A DNA stretch of 64,000 nucleotides from Litomosoides sigmodontis (GCA_963070105.1 OY718807.1:4251001-4315000); one strand, 5' to 3'. Shown: positions 32,801-44,889, counted from the stretch's first letter. Numbers and translations: made by a program. The notes: generated from the letters alone by a model not told the origin.

Positions 32801-34977
32801 GCAACCAAATCGTATCCACGAACGTACACACAAGGACCCTAAAACAGAGGAAACATCACAACTTTCAAGTTATAATATTTCTTTTTGTCGAATCATTTCA
32901 AATTTATTAAAAGCAAAGAAACAAATGGGGCTTGGAATATCAAAATTATTTTTTTATTCCTTATTTCCGAAACTATAATAAAAGTGATTTGACCAAATTA
33001 TTTGAAAATGACAGAATTACTTGCCTTACACGGTTTCGACTGTTCGAAACCAATAAACGGCGATGATTCACTGGTTGCGTTAGAAGAAATCGATTGTGCT
33101 GATCTTGGCTTGTAATTATCATCGCCATCGACAGATGTTTGTTTACTGCCATCAAAAGAAGAAAATGGTCTGCTAGTATCGAAATCACCACTGCTACCAA
33201 GGTTTATTGGTTCGTACTTGGCGAGTGCACTCGATCCATCTCGAGCTTTACAGCTATCAAAAGCATCTGATTGGGGAGATATGCGAGTACTAGAAGCACG
33301 GGTGGAACCCGGACCTGATTTACGTGTAGTAGAAACATTGGATTCGGCAGTCGCCCCATTATCAAAATTTACGGATGATTTACGTAAATCAGAACTATCT
33401 GATGGTTCGCCTGTCACTGTCTTTGCCTCAGAATGATCATCTGAGAAGAGTGGTTTGTTATTATCAATATCAGCGTTCGGTGACAACTCCGTATTGCTGT
33501 CAAATACCTATAATATACATAATTTAACAAACTAAAAAGGGATAATGATGGTACAGAGCTTTCTTTTGAATTTAAGATAATAATGCACGAATAGGCTATC
33601 TCGAAGAGTGAGAATGCAAGTCTAACTAAAAAACGCGTTTTTTGTTATAAATAAAGAATATATGGTTAGATAGCAAATTGATTTCAACTCTAAAATATTT
33701 CAACTAAAACTTGTAACATGGTTGGATATACCACTTGATTCCAATCAACAAGTTCTTTTTAATGAATATAATTTTTTCAAATCCAGATTGGAGGTAAAGT
33801 ACGCGAATTTATCTGCACTTCGAAATAAAAAAACAAAATAACAATATAAAAATATGTGACACAAAAAGAAAGCATTTGTAAGAATGTAAAATAATATCCT
33901 AACGCAACCTACCGCATTATTATCAGTTTTTGTTTTGCAACTATCCTGGAAAATAAAACTCAAATTTTGATAAGTGATTAGTTTTAAAATGAAATCTCAA
34001 AGAAGTTGGTAAAATCATATTTTGTCAATATGTAAGTGAAAATGATCGCATCATTACTAGAAACTGGAACGTCCCCAAGAATTAGTAGAATGTTGGATGG
34101 AGACAATTTTTGCTATTTTAATTTAGAATTCCGCAACATGATTTTAAAATAATGAAACATAAGAAACAAAGATAAACAGTAACTTAACTACCAACAACTG
34201 AAACCAGTCATATTTAGATACTTTCAAGGAAATCATAAAATCTTACTCGGCGTTTGCCAATTAAACTCGATCGTTTAAATGAATCCTTCTTCTCATCAGC
34301 CTTCTTAAAACTCACAGCACCAATCAAAACTTTGCGTTTCACTTCTTCTGTAGCCTCTTCCGCTTGCTGGAGGTCTGAAATGATGGGAAAGGTATTTCTC
34401 AGGCATTAAAAAACATACAACTTTAACATTATTATGTTTTTTGATTCATGCAGAAATCGTATCAAAAAACTGGCAAAAATGAAAATTTTAGAAATCTTTT
34501 ATAATTTATTTCGCGAAGAAATCCGTACGTCTTTTGATTGTTTTGCGCTCAGCCCTGAGGTTGTCACCAGCTGTTGAGTTAACGTTTACTTTGTTTGTTG
34601 CTTCTATCGTTTTTCTCTTCAAATTCTTCGTTAATGTTGTAATATCCAGGGGTAATATTAATTCAAACAATACTACCAACGTAGTCATCAAAATATATTC
34701 AATTGTTTAAAGATAATCTAATACAATTTATTCTTTATCATCTCAGGTTGTAATGTGTAAAGAGCTTAACACTAAACAACTTTGCATCCATGTCCAGCAT
34801 ACTTATAGCTATTTCGCCCCAGTCAAATGAACAGTAACGTACCGCCAACTTTGCAAACAAACTATATGAATGGAAACCTACAACAGCTCGCAATTTCTCG
34901 AACATTTCCTTGAGACGTTTCTCATCGCCACTCAATGTGCTTGGGAACAACAAACCCGTATCCCGCGCACTCTTCAT
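29829..34977 (-). CDS. nelf-e: NELF-E-like RRM protein (negative elongation factor E), 758 residues
   Basis: NELF-E is the RNA-binding subunit of the NELF complex, which holds RNA polymerase II at promoter-proximal pauses. Eight exons phase correctly: 34977-34878, 34374-34247, 33945-33913, 33507-33025, 32838-32732, 32611-32557, 32322-31107, 29983-29829. Four separate matches support the call: the N-terminus LLFPSTLSGDEKRLKEMFEKL (family FP/IP..L..EE..L..K..KL); GAVSFKKADEKKDSFKRS at about 56-72 (human GAISAIKAETKNSGFKRS); an RRM at about 250-322 with CVYVRGYD, KYGVINRIFV, AFITYATTEEAEAAIKEMDG and VSFARRQ; and a C-terminal ARKQVSYDEDNPF (human KRTQIVYSDD). The protein is twice the human length because of long Ser/Asp/Arg/Gly-rich disordered segments, an RG-rich region and a poly-Ala/Thr tract. 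The ATG abuts a TTCAG acceptor. Alternative: a generic RRM/RGG protein. Confidence 0.74.
29913..29957 (-). repeat. Coding trinucleotide repeat (CAG/CAA on the minus strand) in the NELF-E-like last exon
   Basis: About 15 GCA/ACA-phased triplets, on the minus strand GCAGCAACAGCAGCA and so on, encode a tract of alanines broken by threonines. It lies between the RRM-RG part and the conserved C-terminal motif. Confidence 0.85.
30410..30800. repeat. Diverged direct duplication inside the last NELF-E-like intron
   Basis: A stretch starting near 30413 (tggaccatttgaacgatcat) and one near 30718 (tgcgccatttgactgattat) align over at least 50 bases by eye, in the same orientation about 305 bp apart. No element type is recognisable. 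Confidence 0.5.
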
Positions 34978-34983
34978 CTGAAT
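34978..34983 (-). other. Acceptor directly before the NELF-E-like ATG (candidate SL site)
   Basis: On the minus strand a pyrimidine run ends in ATTCAG immediately before the ATG, with no 5' UTR left. This is the expected look of a spliced-leader addition site and supports the chosen start. Confidence 0.5.
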
Positions 34984-34984
34984 T

Positions 34985-35815
34985 GGAAAAATCAATCCTT
35001 AAAGTGGCACACAATCTATTTTCTCTCTCCTTCGCCTCTCTCACATTACAGATTGAGCAAAAATTTTCCACTTGTATTCATATCACATCCAAATTCTATC
35101 AAAGTAACTGTGCATAGTTCAATGCGGGTATTCTCTTGATTTTAGATAATTACCACGTGTCGGGTGAACAAAATCTTCATTCCAAAGACGCATCAATTAA
35201 AAAACATAATCAAATAAAAATTTTACAACAATATATTTTCAATCCGAATGAAATAAAATAATCAAATTTCAATGAGCATTTCAAGAAACAGAAACTCATT
35301 CAGCAAATTGAACGAACAAATGATGTCTTTTTATAAAGCAAACACTAAGTCTCTCAAGTCAATTATCTGTCCGCTGCTAACTTCTTCGAAATGGAGTTGT
35401 AGGCGGGATCAACCCAACATCAAAGCTATATTCCGGGCAAAAGTACATGAAACCCAAAAAATCCAAGTCTCAAGTTTTTATTAAACTTTGCGAAGGAAAT
35501 TTTTGCACTGATGAACTGACCCATGTGGAGATTAAATTAACATCGTACTAGCTTCGTGGATCAATCATTAGCATTAGCACAAAATGATTTGCACTGAATG
35601 AGCAAATAACCAAATCAAAGACCAAACTTTTATAGATATAACAAAGTATAAAAAAGAGGGAGCAAAGGAATGTTCTTATAAAAAAAAGACAATACGAGTG
35701 TGATATGATTTTTTACACATTAACCACTACACAAACAACGATTTAAATATTCCCAACATAATTACAGATTATATTTTAAAAAATATGTAAAAAAAATGAA
35801 GTAAACATAGCAACG
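34985..35815. other. Interval between the NELF-E-like and SCaMC genes
   Basis: About 840 bases with no supported exon. Both neighbours are on the minus strand, so it holds the SCaMC 3' UTR and the promoter of the NELF-E-like gene. Confidence 0.55.
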
Positions 35816-35820
35816 CGTCA

Positions 35821-38459
35821 TCACATCATCGGAGCACCTAGCCATGTACGCACATGTTCATAAATATAATAACTTATTGCTACTGCAGGCACAGATTTCA
35901 CCAAATTCGCAGTAAGCCCTCGATAAAAGCCATACAATCCATCATTTCTCCAGATGTACTGTATTTGTCCGTTCATAGTATCTGGTTGAGTCAAATTACC
36001 TGATACCGCTGAAGATGCAATTACCACAGTGATTTATCACAGTTAAAAGTAATAAAATTCTGTACCCGATAGACAAATAAGAATATAGGGATTTAGATTA
36101 CATTATATCATATCCATTTCTTTGCGCATAAAAAATCTTTTTGCAAAAAATTGCGCAATTACGAAATAAAGCGAAATTTTAAATGTATGATTTAATTCTA
36201 TAAATGAAATAAAGCGTACACAGTGCTTGTAATCGCGTCCTTACGAGAGCAAACGGATAACTCGCTAACATACCACAGATAGAACTGCACGCACCACAGA
36301 TGGGAAGAGTGACGACATCACGAACCGGGTGAGCATTGTAATTGTTTAAATAATAATTTTTAAGCGTTTCGTAAATCGCCAAATCAATGCCCGCATAAGG
36401 AATAATGCCGATAAGGTTGGGAACAATACCCTAATAATGTGATGTCATCAACCAAACCAGAAATATTTTCGTAAAATGAAAAACTCCAACTAAACTGAAT
36501 TTGTTAGAAATTACAGCCCAGCATTTTACCTTGTAAAAACAAAGAAATCCTTCATTTCTATACATTTTGACAGCAAGATCGACTAAGCCACTTCCTAATT
36601 GGTCACTGCGCCGTAGTGCTAAGCGTGTTTTTAACACCTAAAAATTGCAAAATCTATGTATCAATTTCTATTAAGAAACACGAGTTTAAAAGAGTGCAAA
36701 TGGTATGGACATAATTAAAAAATTCAGGAAGAATAATGAAAAAGACGTACTTCCAAAGGATAAACAACTGTTTGGGACACTACACCTGCGGCAGAACCTG
36801 CAGCAAGTCTCTCAAAAATCTGGAGCTTATGATCTTCATCTCTGTACTTCATGATCAGTCTCTTAACCTAAAATGATGTTGTGCAAGAAGGAGTTCCACA
36901 AATAAATCTATTACAATGGCTAACATGAAAGATACGTACAAGATCATAAGTAAGAAATTTTATAGCTGATTCAGGTGCGATTTTCGCAACATTAACGCCA
37001 TTCCCTCGCCAAAAAGACTTCAGTCCACCTTCTTCGTATAAAAGTCTTGCTGCCTTTGGAAACCGCGGCCGGCTGAGTAAGGCCGAATGGACCTAAATTA
37101 GAAAACATTTCAAGAAATTAAAATAAGCACATATGCACGCAACAATACAGGAAAAACACCACAAAATATCTCACTTGAAGGTAAATTTTCACTCGATCTA
37201 GCGGTGCAGTACATGTTCGACTCACGCATCCTGCAACTCCACCAGCCAAGAAATGCTTCCACCAAAATCCTGAATCGATTTCTTGCTGCGAAAAATCTCC
37301 CGAGATCTGGCAATCTTCACCGATATCAATCATCTGAGACAGAATTGCGATAAATTAACATAGAATGAAAATTACTACTGTAAGAACTTGTTTTTTTTTG
37401 AATTTTAGATGAACTTTGACTGTTTCAATGTAAAAATGAACTCCAAGTAGTTGGCCATCTCCATATCAAAATTTAACCAGATTATGCTTCCAAAATTCCA
37501 CAATCTCTTCTGGCTTCGACCGCGGATAAAGCAACATAAAATCCTTGAATTCCGATAAATTCACAGAAGTTGAGTTCGTGGGTGTCATCCTGAACCAAAT
37601 GCAGTGTTAAACTTCTTTCTCAAACCTGAGACTTCGAAGACCCGTTTTTAGCGCTTAAACTGTAGTAAGCGGACTAACTGCACAATAACACCATCTTAGC
37701 CATGCCTTTCTACGTAAGAATCTACACACAATTTTAAAATTAAGCCGAAAAATACTTCATTTCTTGTTACTTTATGATTTAAAAGTCAAATGAAGAACTT
37801 CATTCCTACAGAAAACAATTACCATTCGACAATTCCTTGTGCTTTTGCCTCAGTTATTGGAAAACCAAGATCTCCACAATATTTCTTGATCTCTTGTACA
37901 CCGATATAACCTTCAAAAATAAAGAGGATGTAATCATCCTTTTCCATTTTTCTAGGGATGACTTTTTTCTTGGGATGATTGGAAAATGAAGAAATCGTAT
38001 CCAATAAATAATGCACAAAAAAGTGAAAAAAAAAAAAGATTAATCACCCTGATCTTTCTTGTCCAACTGGAGCGTAATATGAAAAGGAAAAACTGACCAT
38101 TTTTATTTGTATCTAAATCTCGAAATATCATTTCCAACTTCTTCTCATGCTCAATAGCATATTGCATGAATTCCGTAAATGTTATTATGTCATCATTTAA
38201 ATAATTCATTTGAGCAAATAATTCCTAAAAATTGAAGTTAAAAAATTTTCAGCAAATTTCATTTAAACAGGAAATTTTAACAACCATTGAATTCAAAAAT
38301 AGGAAAATTTACAGGTACAACACCACTTGGTATATGAGGAGCCCCTTCCTCGAGCGCATTTGCCAAATCTTCTATGTCGATTGTTCCATCCTTATTCGTG
38401 TCTAGTCGTTCATACAACTCTCGTAATCGTTTTTCCTTTCCCTCCGAAATTCCACGCAT
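35821..38459 (-). CDS. Calcium-binding mitochondrial carrier SCaMC (ATP-Mg/phosphate carrier, SLC25A23/24/25 type), 469 residues
   Basis: SCaMC proteins exchange ATP-Mg for phosphate across the inner mitochondrial membrane and are switched on by cytosolic calcium. Ten exons: 38459-38313, 38224-38098, 37910-37823, 37589-37478, 37333-37175, 37092-36940, 36867-36751, 36637-36530, 36430-36220, 36008-35821; phases agree and the length fits (human 477). The N-terminal regulatory part has a canonical EF-hand [12 protein letters not shown] (residues 20-31), a second loop DTNKNGYIGVQE spanning an exon junction, and two degenerate EF-hands. FWKHNLMIDIGED links to three carrier repeats with signatures PLDRVK, PLEVLKTR and [27 protein letters not shown] is diagnostic for this subfamily. 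A further in-frame 5' exon at 38777-38698 may give a longer N-terminus. Confidence 0.95.
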
Positions 38460-38697
38460 ATTTAACTGGGAGAGGAATACCCGGTCCTATAATGTTACTG
38501 CACACTTAGGCATACTCATGGTTATTAGTCATAGAAGAAATATTTGGAAAAAGTTTCAGGACAGGAAAATTATGGTACTCATAACTTAGATATCACTTAA
38601 ACTCTCTACAGTGACAAGTCTTTTTCGTATAATTTCGTATAAAAAGTTAGCAGGTAAACATCAAAGATTTAAAACAAAATTAAAGTTTTACAAGTAC

Positions 38698-38777
38698 CTC
38701 GTTCACAAGTGGTGTTGAAGTTTCTACTGAAACACCACATGACGGTGCAACAACCTCCGATAAACGAGATAAACTTT
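38698..38777 (-). CDS. Possible alternative 5' coding exon of the SCaMC gene
   Basis: An 80-base exon with acceptor tttccag and donor GAG|gtactt reads SLSRLSEVVAPSCGVSVETS and on, then joins in phase 0 to the exon holding the short-form ATG (adding LN before MRGISEG). It needs an upstream exon ending in phase 1, which I could not identify. Confidence 0.4.
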
Positions 38778-38999
38778 CTGGAAAGCATAATTTTAGCTTG
38801 TTTTCGCTTTTAACATCTCGTTGAGGATAATTTTTTAATGTAAAATGCTGGAATTAGTAAAACCCTTAAGTTAAAGATTTGAAAAACCTATCCTAAATAC
38901 TACAGAGTTCCCTTAAAGAAGCTTATCTCAGTTAGATCACTTAGTAATCTCAGTGTATCAAATCCTACTGTACATAAAAACGCTCATTCGTCCAGCAAA

Positions 39000-40020
39000 C
39001 GTTTTAGGATAAAAAGAAAAGTAATAGTAATAACTCTGTAGTTTGGTGACATGTTGCACAGAATCGACAGACATCGTGAACTTCTTTCACGGCTGTAAAC
39101 TGATAGTATTCGGAGCGTTTTTATCTGTGACCAGTACTTCTCTTTCGATATCAATTCACTCAGTTTCATTATAATAAAAGCGATTTAAAAGTCACCGTTG
39201 AATGAATATGACCATGTCAAAACGGGTCTGAAATTTATTGGTTGTAAAAGAAGCAAGAAATTTTACTAGGAAGATCGGAATGAATAAATTGGCTGAAATT
39301 TCTCCACAACATTGTTCCACATTAGTGCTATTACTGAGCTTTTTAAACTGCTTCAACAACTGAAATCATTTGTCCTCATTACGTAAACGTCCACATTTTC
39401 TTCCAAATCATTTTTCCACGGAAAACAAAACTGTGCGTGCAAAACGACAACAAAGAGACGTCTATGGGAATTGATGACGAGCAATAATTCGAGATAACCG
39501 CACTATCGGGGAGGCAAATTTCCACAGTTTTGGTAGTTTACAGCCGTTGATGAGGAAAAGACAACATACCGATGAAACCACCGCGGTCAATAAATGCAGA
39601 TGTTGACGGACATCTCGTCAAGCAGGTTCTCCATCGGAACGCAGTGAGGTGACAGACAGCTATGCAAAATTGTAGAGAGTACTGAATTCGAAAGATCTGG
39701 GAGACGATGTGTAGCGATTATCCAATTGGCGAGAAAGGGTGAGGACAAAGAGATGAGGGCGGGAGGGGAGTGTGGTACTTTAGTACGAGGGCTGTATCTT
39801 GTTGTACATAGTAGTACTATCCTTTTTTGGCGTGAAAGTAACCTAGAATTTACGTGAAATGTGCGTTTCCGACGTTTCCTAATCCATGGAAGTGTGTCGT
39901 TAGCGAAAATTCGCATTCAAGTAGTAATAGGTTAATAGGTTTTTGTTAAGGTGATTTACTTATATTTTTGAAGCTGAAAATCATTTGTTTTAAGTTATAG
40001 TGACTCTTCATTGTTGAGTG
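39000..40020. promoter_or_regulatory. Head-to-head promoter region of SCaMC and MED22
   Basis: The two flanking genes diverge from here. The stretch 39440-39900 is richer in GC than its surroundings and has no exon chain with supported phases, although short minus-strand frames could hold an untranslated or short first exon of SCaMC. No TATA box stands out. Confidence 0.4.
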
Positions 40021-40024
40021 AAAG

Positions 40025-41588
40025 ATGGCTCAAGTATCAGCTGCTAAAGTGAAGAAAAGCGGCCGAAATATAGCGACAAAAGCGCTGATTGTACAGGAGT
40101 ACAAACGACGACTGAAAGACAACATTAAATCGTTGAATGACAACTTTATTAATATTATCTCCGTTGCAAAGGTTATCACATTTTTTCTTCTCCTTCAGTT
40201 CTTCCGACACCTGTGCTTTTGAAAGTTGCACGCAATGCTGAAATCACACATTGTGCATCAGCAAAGTCAAAGAATTGATTAAATTATTTAAAGCTAATTG
40301 CATGCGGCCATAGTTGTACAATTGTACAAGCTGTACAAGTACAAGCTGTTGCATTTAGAAGATTGCGAGTATGATTTGAGGGTGTGATTTAAAATGAGGG
40401 ATCTAAAATGAGGGTATGATTTAAAAAATAGTTCTTAAGTGACAATATCATTTCTTTTTTTTGGTTTTCTGCTTGATGAACTTGGCTTTCAGATTAACAT
40501 TGATGATGCAGCTCACAAAAATCCAGTAGGCCGAATGAGTGATTATTATACAATGAGAAACGAAACTGCTGCACGGGCTGCTCTAATGGTTAGTGGGAGT
40601 TTTCGAGATTTTATCAAATCTGGTAAAATATTAATTGCAGTGGACATTTCAATAACTTCATTTCAAAGTTATTTATATTTCGCAAAAAAGTAGCTTACTA
40701 CATCGAATGTAGGGGTTTTTTCAAAACTGAAAATGGAAAGTGAAGTAAATTCAGCGCTATTCATTGCATGAAAAACAAACAGAGATTACATTTGAAAAGA
40801 TTAGGGTTAATTCCCGATGGTCTTTCTTATATTATTTCTATTGTATTTCCGTGGGATTCTCTTTACAACTAACCAGCCGGTTATAAGCTTCATCTGATTT
40901 TTCCATTTATTTATTGCTAGTAGTAAATTATTAGGAGCAAGATATTTTTAAGTAGATGATTGTCAGGAGTAATAAACATTTCATTTTCCGGCAAATTATC
41001 AGGAGATTGGTTAAAATTTTTAAGATGGGTTTTTAGATACGAGCTGCAGATGAGCTACTGAAGTTAACGCATGATTTAAAGGAATTCCTAATATTGCATG
41101 ACTTCAATTTTTTGAGTTATGCTATTCAAAAGTAAGCTTTCTTATATTATTGAAATCCAAAAATCATTCTCTAGTTTTATGCAACAAAAAATTGATATTA
41201 TGGTGTGAGATTTAAGAAAAAATCAGACTAATATTGAGTTTGGAAACTTGGAAACTTTTTCATTCTAAAAATTTTATCATACAGTGTGTTTAATTGTAAA
41301 ATGAGAGGTGGAATTAGGAAAAGCAAATATTATCTTTTTTTTTAAAAAAAATTTCAATCTCGCTAATGATTTAAAAGCGGAATTGTGAAGATAAAATTGT
41401 AAACATGTGAATTGTGAAGACGAAGTCGAAGGAAAAACAGACAACTGTATATTTTCAGTGCTGAAGATCGAGCAGAAAAAAAAATGGACGAATGTATATT
41501 GCGATATGATGCCATGCGCTTAGATGCATCATCTATGATAACAGATATTGATAGGGAGATAATGGACCACTTTTCAATTAGGCACTGA
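40025..41588 (+). CDS. mdt-22: Mediator complex subunit 22 (MED22/Surf5), 155 residues
   Basis: MED22 is a head-module subunit of Mediator, which links transcription factors to RNA polymerase II. Four exons: 40025-40171, 40493-40588, 41037-41131, 41459-41588, phases 0, 0 and 2. The protein is helical and hydrophilic, as the family is: an N-terminal helix (ALIVQEYKRRLKDNIKSLND), the conserved YYTMRNETAARAALMIRAADELL core, LTHDLKEFLILHDFNFL and a C-terminal coiled helix (RAEKKMDECILRYDAM). The length fits. The short introns use gttatc and gttagt donors. A poly(A) signal AATAAA lies at 41647-41652. HAP40 follows on the same strand after about 470 bp. Confidence 0.93.
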
Positions 41589-41646
41589 GGCGAATTGTTT
41601 GTCTTCAGATTAAATTGCATATTTTGTATTTATATATACACACATG

Positions 41647-41652
41647 AATAAA
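41647..41652 (+). terminator. MED22 poly(A) signal
   Basis: An AATAAA hexamer 59 bases after the MED22 stop. Confidence 0.6.
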
Positions 41653-42030
41653 GTATTGATCTCACGCTGTTGATTTGCCAATAAAGGAAAGTCATTTCGC
41701 TTTATATATTTTCATTTTTTTTCGTTTCCATTCTAATTAAGTGGTCGTTCTACTGTCTAATTCTAGAAGTTTAGTGCGTACTATTTTGCGAAGGAATGCT
41801 GAATTTGTTTTCTGATTTCGAGAGCTGTTGAAGTATAAATAAAAATAGTTGGATCCATTTGTTCATTAAAGATTACATAAGCAAGCGGAAAGTTATAGAA
41901 TAATTGCAGATGTTGTGACAACTAGATGTCGATTTTAACTATGCATGGAGTGACTTTTGTGGATAGAACAAAATTTTCTGGATTCGAAGAAATTCCTTTT
42001 TTAGTGACTCATACAATGCTCGTTTCCTTA

Positions 42031-42037
42031 TTTTCAG
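42031..42037 (+). other. Acceptor before the HAP40 ATG (candidate SL site)
   Basis: The sequence ttttcag stands 22 bases upstream of the start codon, 385 bases after the MED22 poly(A) signal. It is the expected arrangement for the second gene of a nematode operon or for any trans-spliced gene. Confidence 0.45.
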
Positions 42038-42059
42038 TTTTACTCCACAACTATATGTT

Positions 42060-44138
42060 ATGGCTGAACCGTATAAGGATCCATGGAAAGAATACAGATC
42101 AGCATTGGATTCACTAAAGAAGAAATTTCTGAAAAAACCCAATAATCGTCAAGTTTTGGTGGAACTTGCAAACTTGGCATTACGTTTCCAGTTAGAGTTT
42201 TAATCCTTTATACTATTATTGAGATGTGCCAATTACCTTGACTTTACATTGCATTAAAACTTCTGGATTATGGTTGTAGAAAATGAAATCTTGCACTTTA
42301 TTCCAAAATAGGTGAAGGATTTATTTCATTTCCTTATCTAGTTGGATGATCCATTTATTTCTGCATAAAGAAAACAGAAGAAGAACGAAGGTACACGGTA
42401 ATTTTGAGAAATAATTCATAGTTGCAGAGTTTTGCTCTAATACTCTCATCTCAGGTAATACAGAATTTTTTTTGCTTTGCTTTTAAAAATCATTTTAGGG
42501 ATGAAGAATGTGAACAAAATGCAGGTATGTGCTATATACAAATGGCAAAAATTTATGAAAAAATAGGTGACTGGAGCTTGCAATACAGTCATTACTTGAA
42601 AGCTGCTCGGTGTTTCAAAAACGCAGAAATGTTGAATTACGAAATGAATATATTTGGTATTTTTTCATTACTTACGAATTTTTACGATAGTAGTAGAAAG
42701 CTCTTTGTTTAATTATTTGTTGTAGTGATAGTTGAATTTCCAATGCAAAGTTGAGTTTTTGAGCCTTTTGAAGAAAATGGATGGAGCTGCTGTTGAAAAT
42801 ATAAGCTGTCTATTCACTGTCAAGGATATACCGTTATATATTATTTTGACATAACAAAAAGGTTTTATCGATCATGGAGAAGCGCTATCTGCCGAACGTA
42901 ACTCATAAAAAAAAACATAATTGTTCAATTTGATATGATGACTGGGTGGTTTGATATATAATAACTAATCTAGTTAATTCGTTGTATGGGTAATTTACAG
43001 CTTATGTCATTGCAGCCTGTTCCGATCACCTGAATTATATGCAGGATTGTTACAGTCGAGCAATTGAGCTGATTCTCGATCATCAAGGATTTTGGTTGGC
43101 CGGTTTGCACTGCACTGAGTTAGGCTCCACTCTGTGCAGTATTGATGAACATCAGTTGGCGTTGCCATTTTTATTACGAGGTTTGTATGCTTCATTGCGT
43201 TTGAAAATTTTGAAATTCTAGTTTTACATTTGAAAATACATGAAAAATTAACTCGTTGGTTGAAGTAGTGATTGTGAATGCAATAACTGTTCTGAGATTA
43301 TTTCATTTATACTCCATTAGTTTTATTTATTTACATATTTATATCATTTTTAAGGAGCCGAACTCCTGAAAGCGGAATTCCGTAGCTATCTAGCAGCTTT
43401 ACAGAAATTAGCAGCCTGCCAAGTTGAATTGGAGATGTATGCAGACGCACTTGCCACAGTTGATGACCTGTGGGCAGTTCACATGAAGAATACAGATGAT
43501 CCAAAGTAAATGTTTTTTTACTAAATCACTGTATGGGCACTTTATTGAAATCAAAACGATTTTCCAAAAATTCTCGATTTAGATTCGGTTATGGTGAAGA
43601 ACTTTTGAAAGATTGCGAAATTGCATCAGTTCTTTTGTTGTTACATCGAAAAGTAAGTATTTTCGTTATATGTTGATAATTTAACATGATTAGAACAATT
43701 TATTCATGAGCAGAGTTTGTGAGTATGACTAATGCATTTTTTAAACTGGATTTTCAGAATGATGATATATCTGCCAGACATCGTTTACTGTTGTCAATGT
43801 ATGATAATTCGTCATTGGTACTTGATGACAAGACGGAAAAGGAACAGAAAGCACCATGGAAAAAGCTGCCACCAAAAGATTCTTCATTAGCTAAGGATTT
43901 GTACTTTTACTTTTACGAATTTGTAATGGCACTTCGGTTTGGTGACGTGGAAATGGCTAGGAAAAGTTTCGATTTTCTTGAAAAACATTTTAACTTGATG
44001 TGCACTAAGCTAGGTATGAGATTGCTGGATGAAATCATGGATAGAGGTGGATTAGATAGAAGAGGTTTTGCCGACAAATTTATTTCTCGACAGGAGTGTA
44101 AGAAGAATGAAGCATATTTTTTACATGGTAATGGCTGA
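42060..44138 (+). CDS. f8a: HAP40 / F8A-type 40-kDa huntingtin-associated protein, 356 residues
   Basis: HAP40 is a TPR-like helical protein that binds and stabilises huntingtin and is linked to Rab5 endosome transport. Six exons: 42060-42190, 42499-42656, 43001-43180, 43355-43505, 43583-43652, 43758-44138; phases agree. The N-terminal YRSALDSLKKKFLKKPN matches the family's YRLVSNKLKKRFLRKPN. Helical repeats follow (AKIYEKIGDWSLQYSHYLKA, QLALPFLLRGAELLKAEF, LAACQVELEMYADALATVDD), then LKDCEIASVLLLLHRK (family VRCEVSRVLLLLL). The length is close to human (371). The last exon may instead splice at CATG|GTAATG to an exon at 44225, giving VLQFLNQLLLLLEA and a stop at 44304. The ATG lies 22 bases after a ttttcag acceptor, so the mRNA is probably trans-spliced. 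Confidence 0.85.
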
Positions 44139-44866
44139 TTGTAACTAAGACTTGCAAATTGATTAAAAGGTAAGATGACAGCAGTTTCTGAGTTAATGCA
44201 TTAAATTTGACATTTCTCTTTCAGTCCTTCAATTTTTAAACCAATTACTATTATTGCTTGAGGCAGGTGACATTTGTAGTCTTAAATGTATACTTGTCAT
44301 GTAATGTATTTCTGTAATGTATACTTGTCATGTAGTCTGCTGCACAGTAGTGTATATTCATTCTTATGTAAATATCGTGCTGTTTTAAACAGGCTAAATT
44401 ATGTTCGAAATCCACTTTATCACAGTTATCAGCAAAGGTGGAGAAGAGCGGTATTAGATTGTGAAGTAGATTTCAAGATAACATATTTTGAGATTCGTTG
44501 TTTCTTCATTAAAGTAGAACTGAAAATAATTTTTCTAGTGTGTGGAAAACTTTCGCTGTTAAGATTTTGGGTTGGTGTTAATTAGCTAGTATGTCTGTTC
44601 TTATTTACAAACATTTTTGTCATTGTTTAGGTCATGAATCAAAAATCACTTGATTTTGATCTTGATTTTGATTGATTTTGGCTTTTTACATTTGTTTCAC
44701 TGCAGTTTTGGTGTTGCGACTTTTCAGGTAGAAAGAAAGAAACTATCAAGTGATTTGTATTGGCTTAATTAATATTGTGAATTACATATGTGAAGAACGA
44801 TGTGATTATTGCGACCAAAATCTTATATTCGTGTTTTGTGTTTGAAGATGAAGAGACGATCTTTTA

Positions 44867-44886
44867 AATAAATTATGTAAAATAAA
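44867..44886 (+). terminator. HAP40 poly(A) signals
   Basis: Two AATAAA hexamers, at 44867 and 44881, the first plausible pair downstream of either candidate stop. Confidence 0.5.
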
Positions 44887-44889
44887 TGA

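Noticed and set aside
34506..34691. Extra exon of the NELF-E-like gene (KNLKRKTIEATNK)
   Set aside because: Coding-like in part, but no convincing acceptor; direct joining of 34878 to 34374 already keeps frame and gives a coherent N-terminus.
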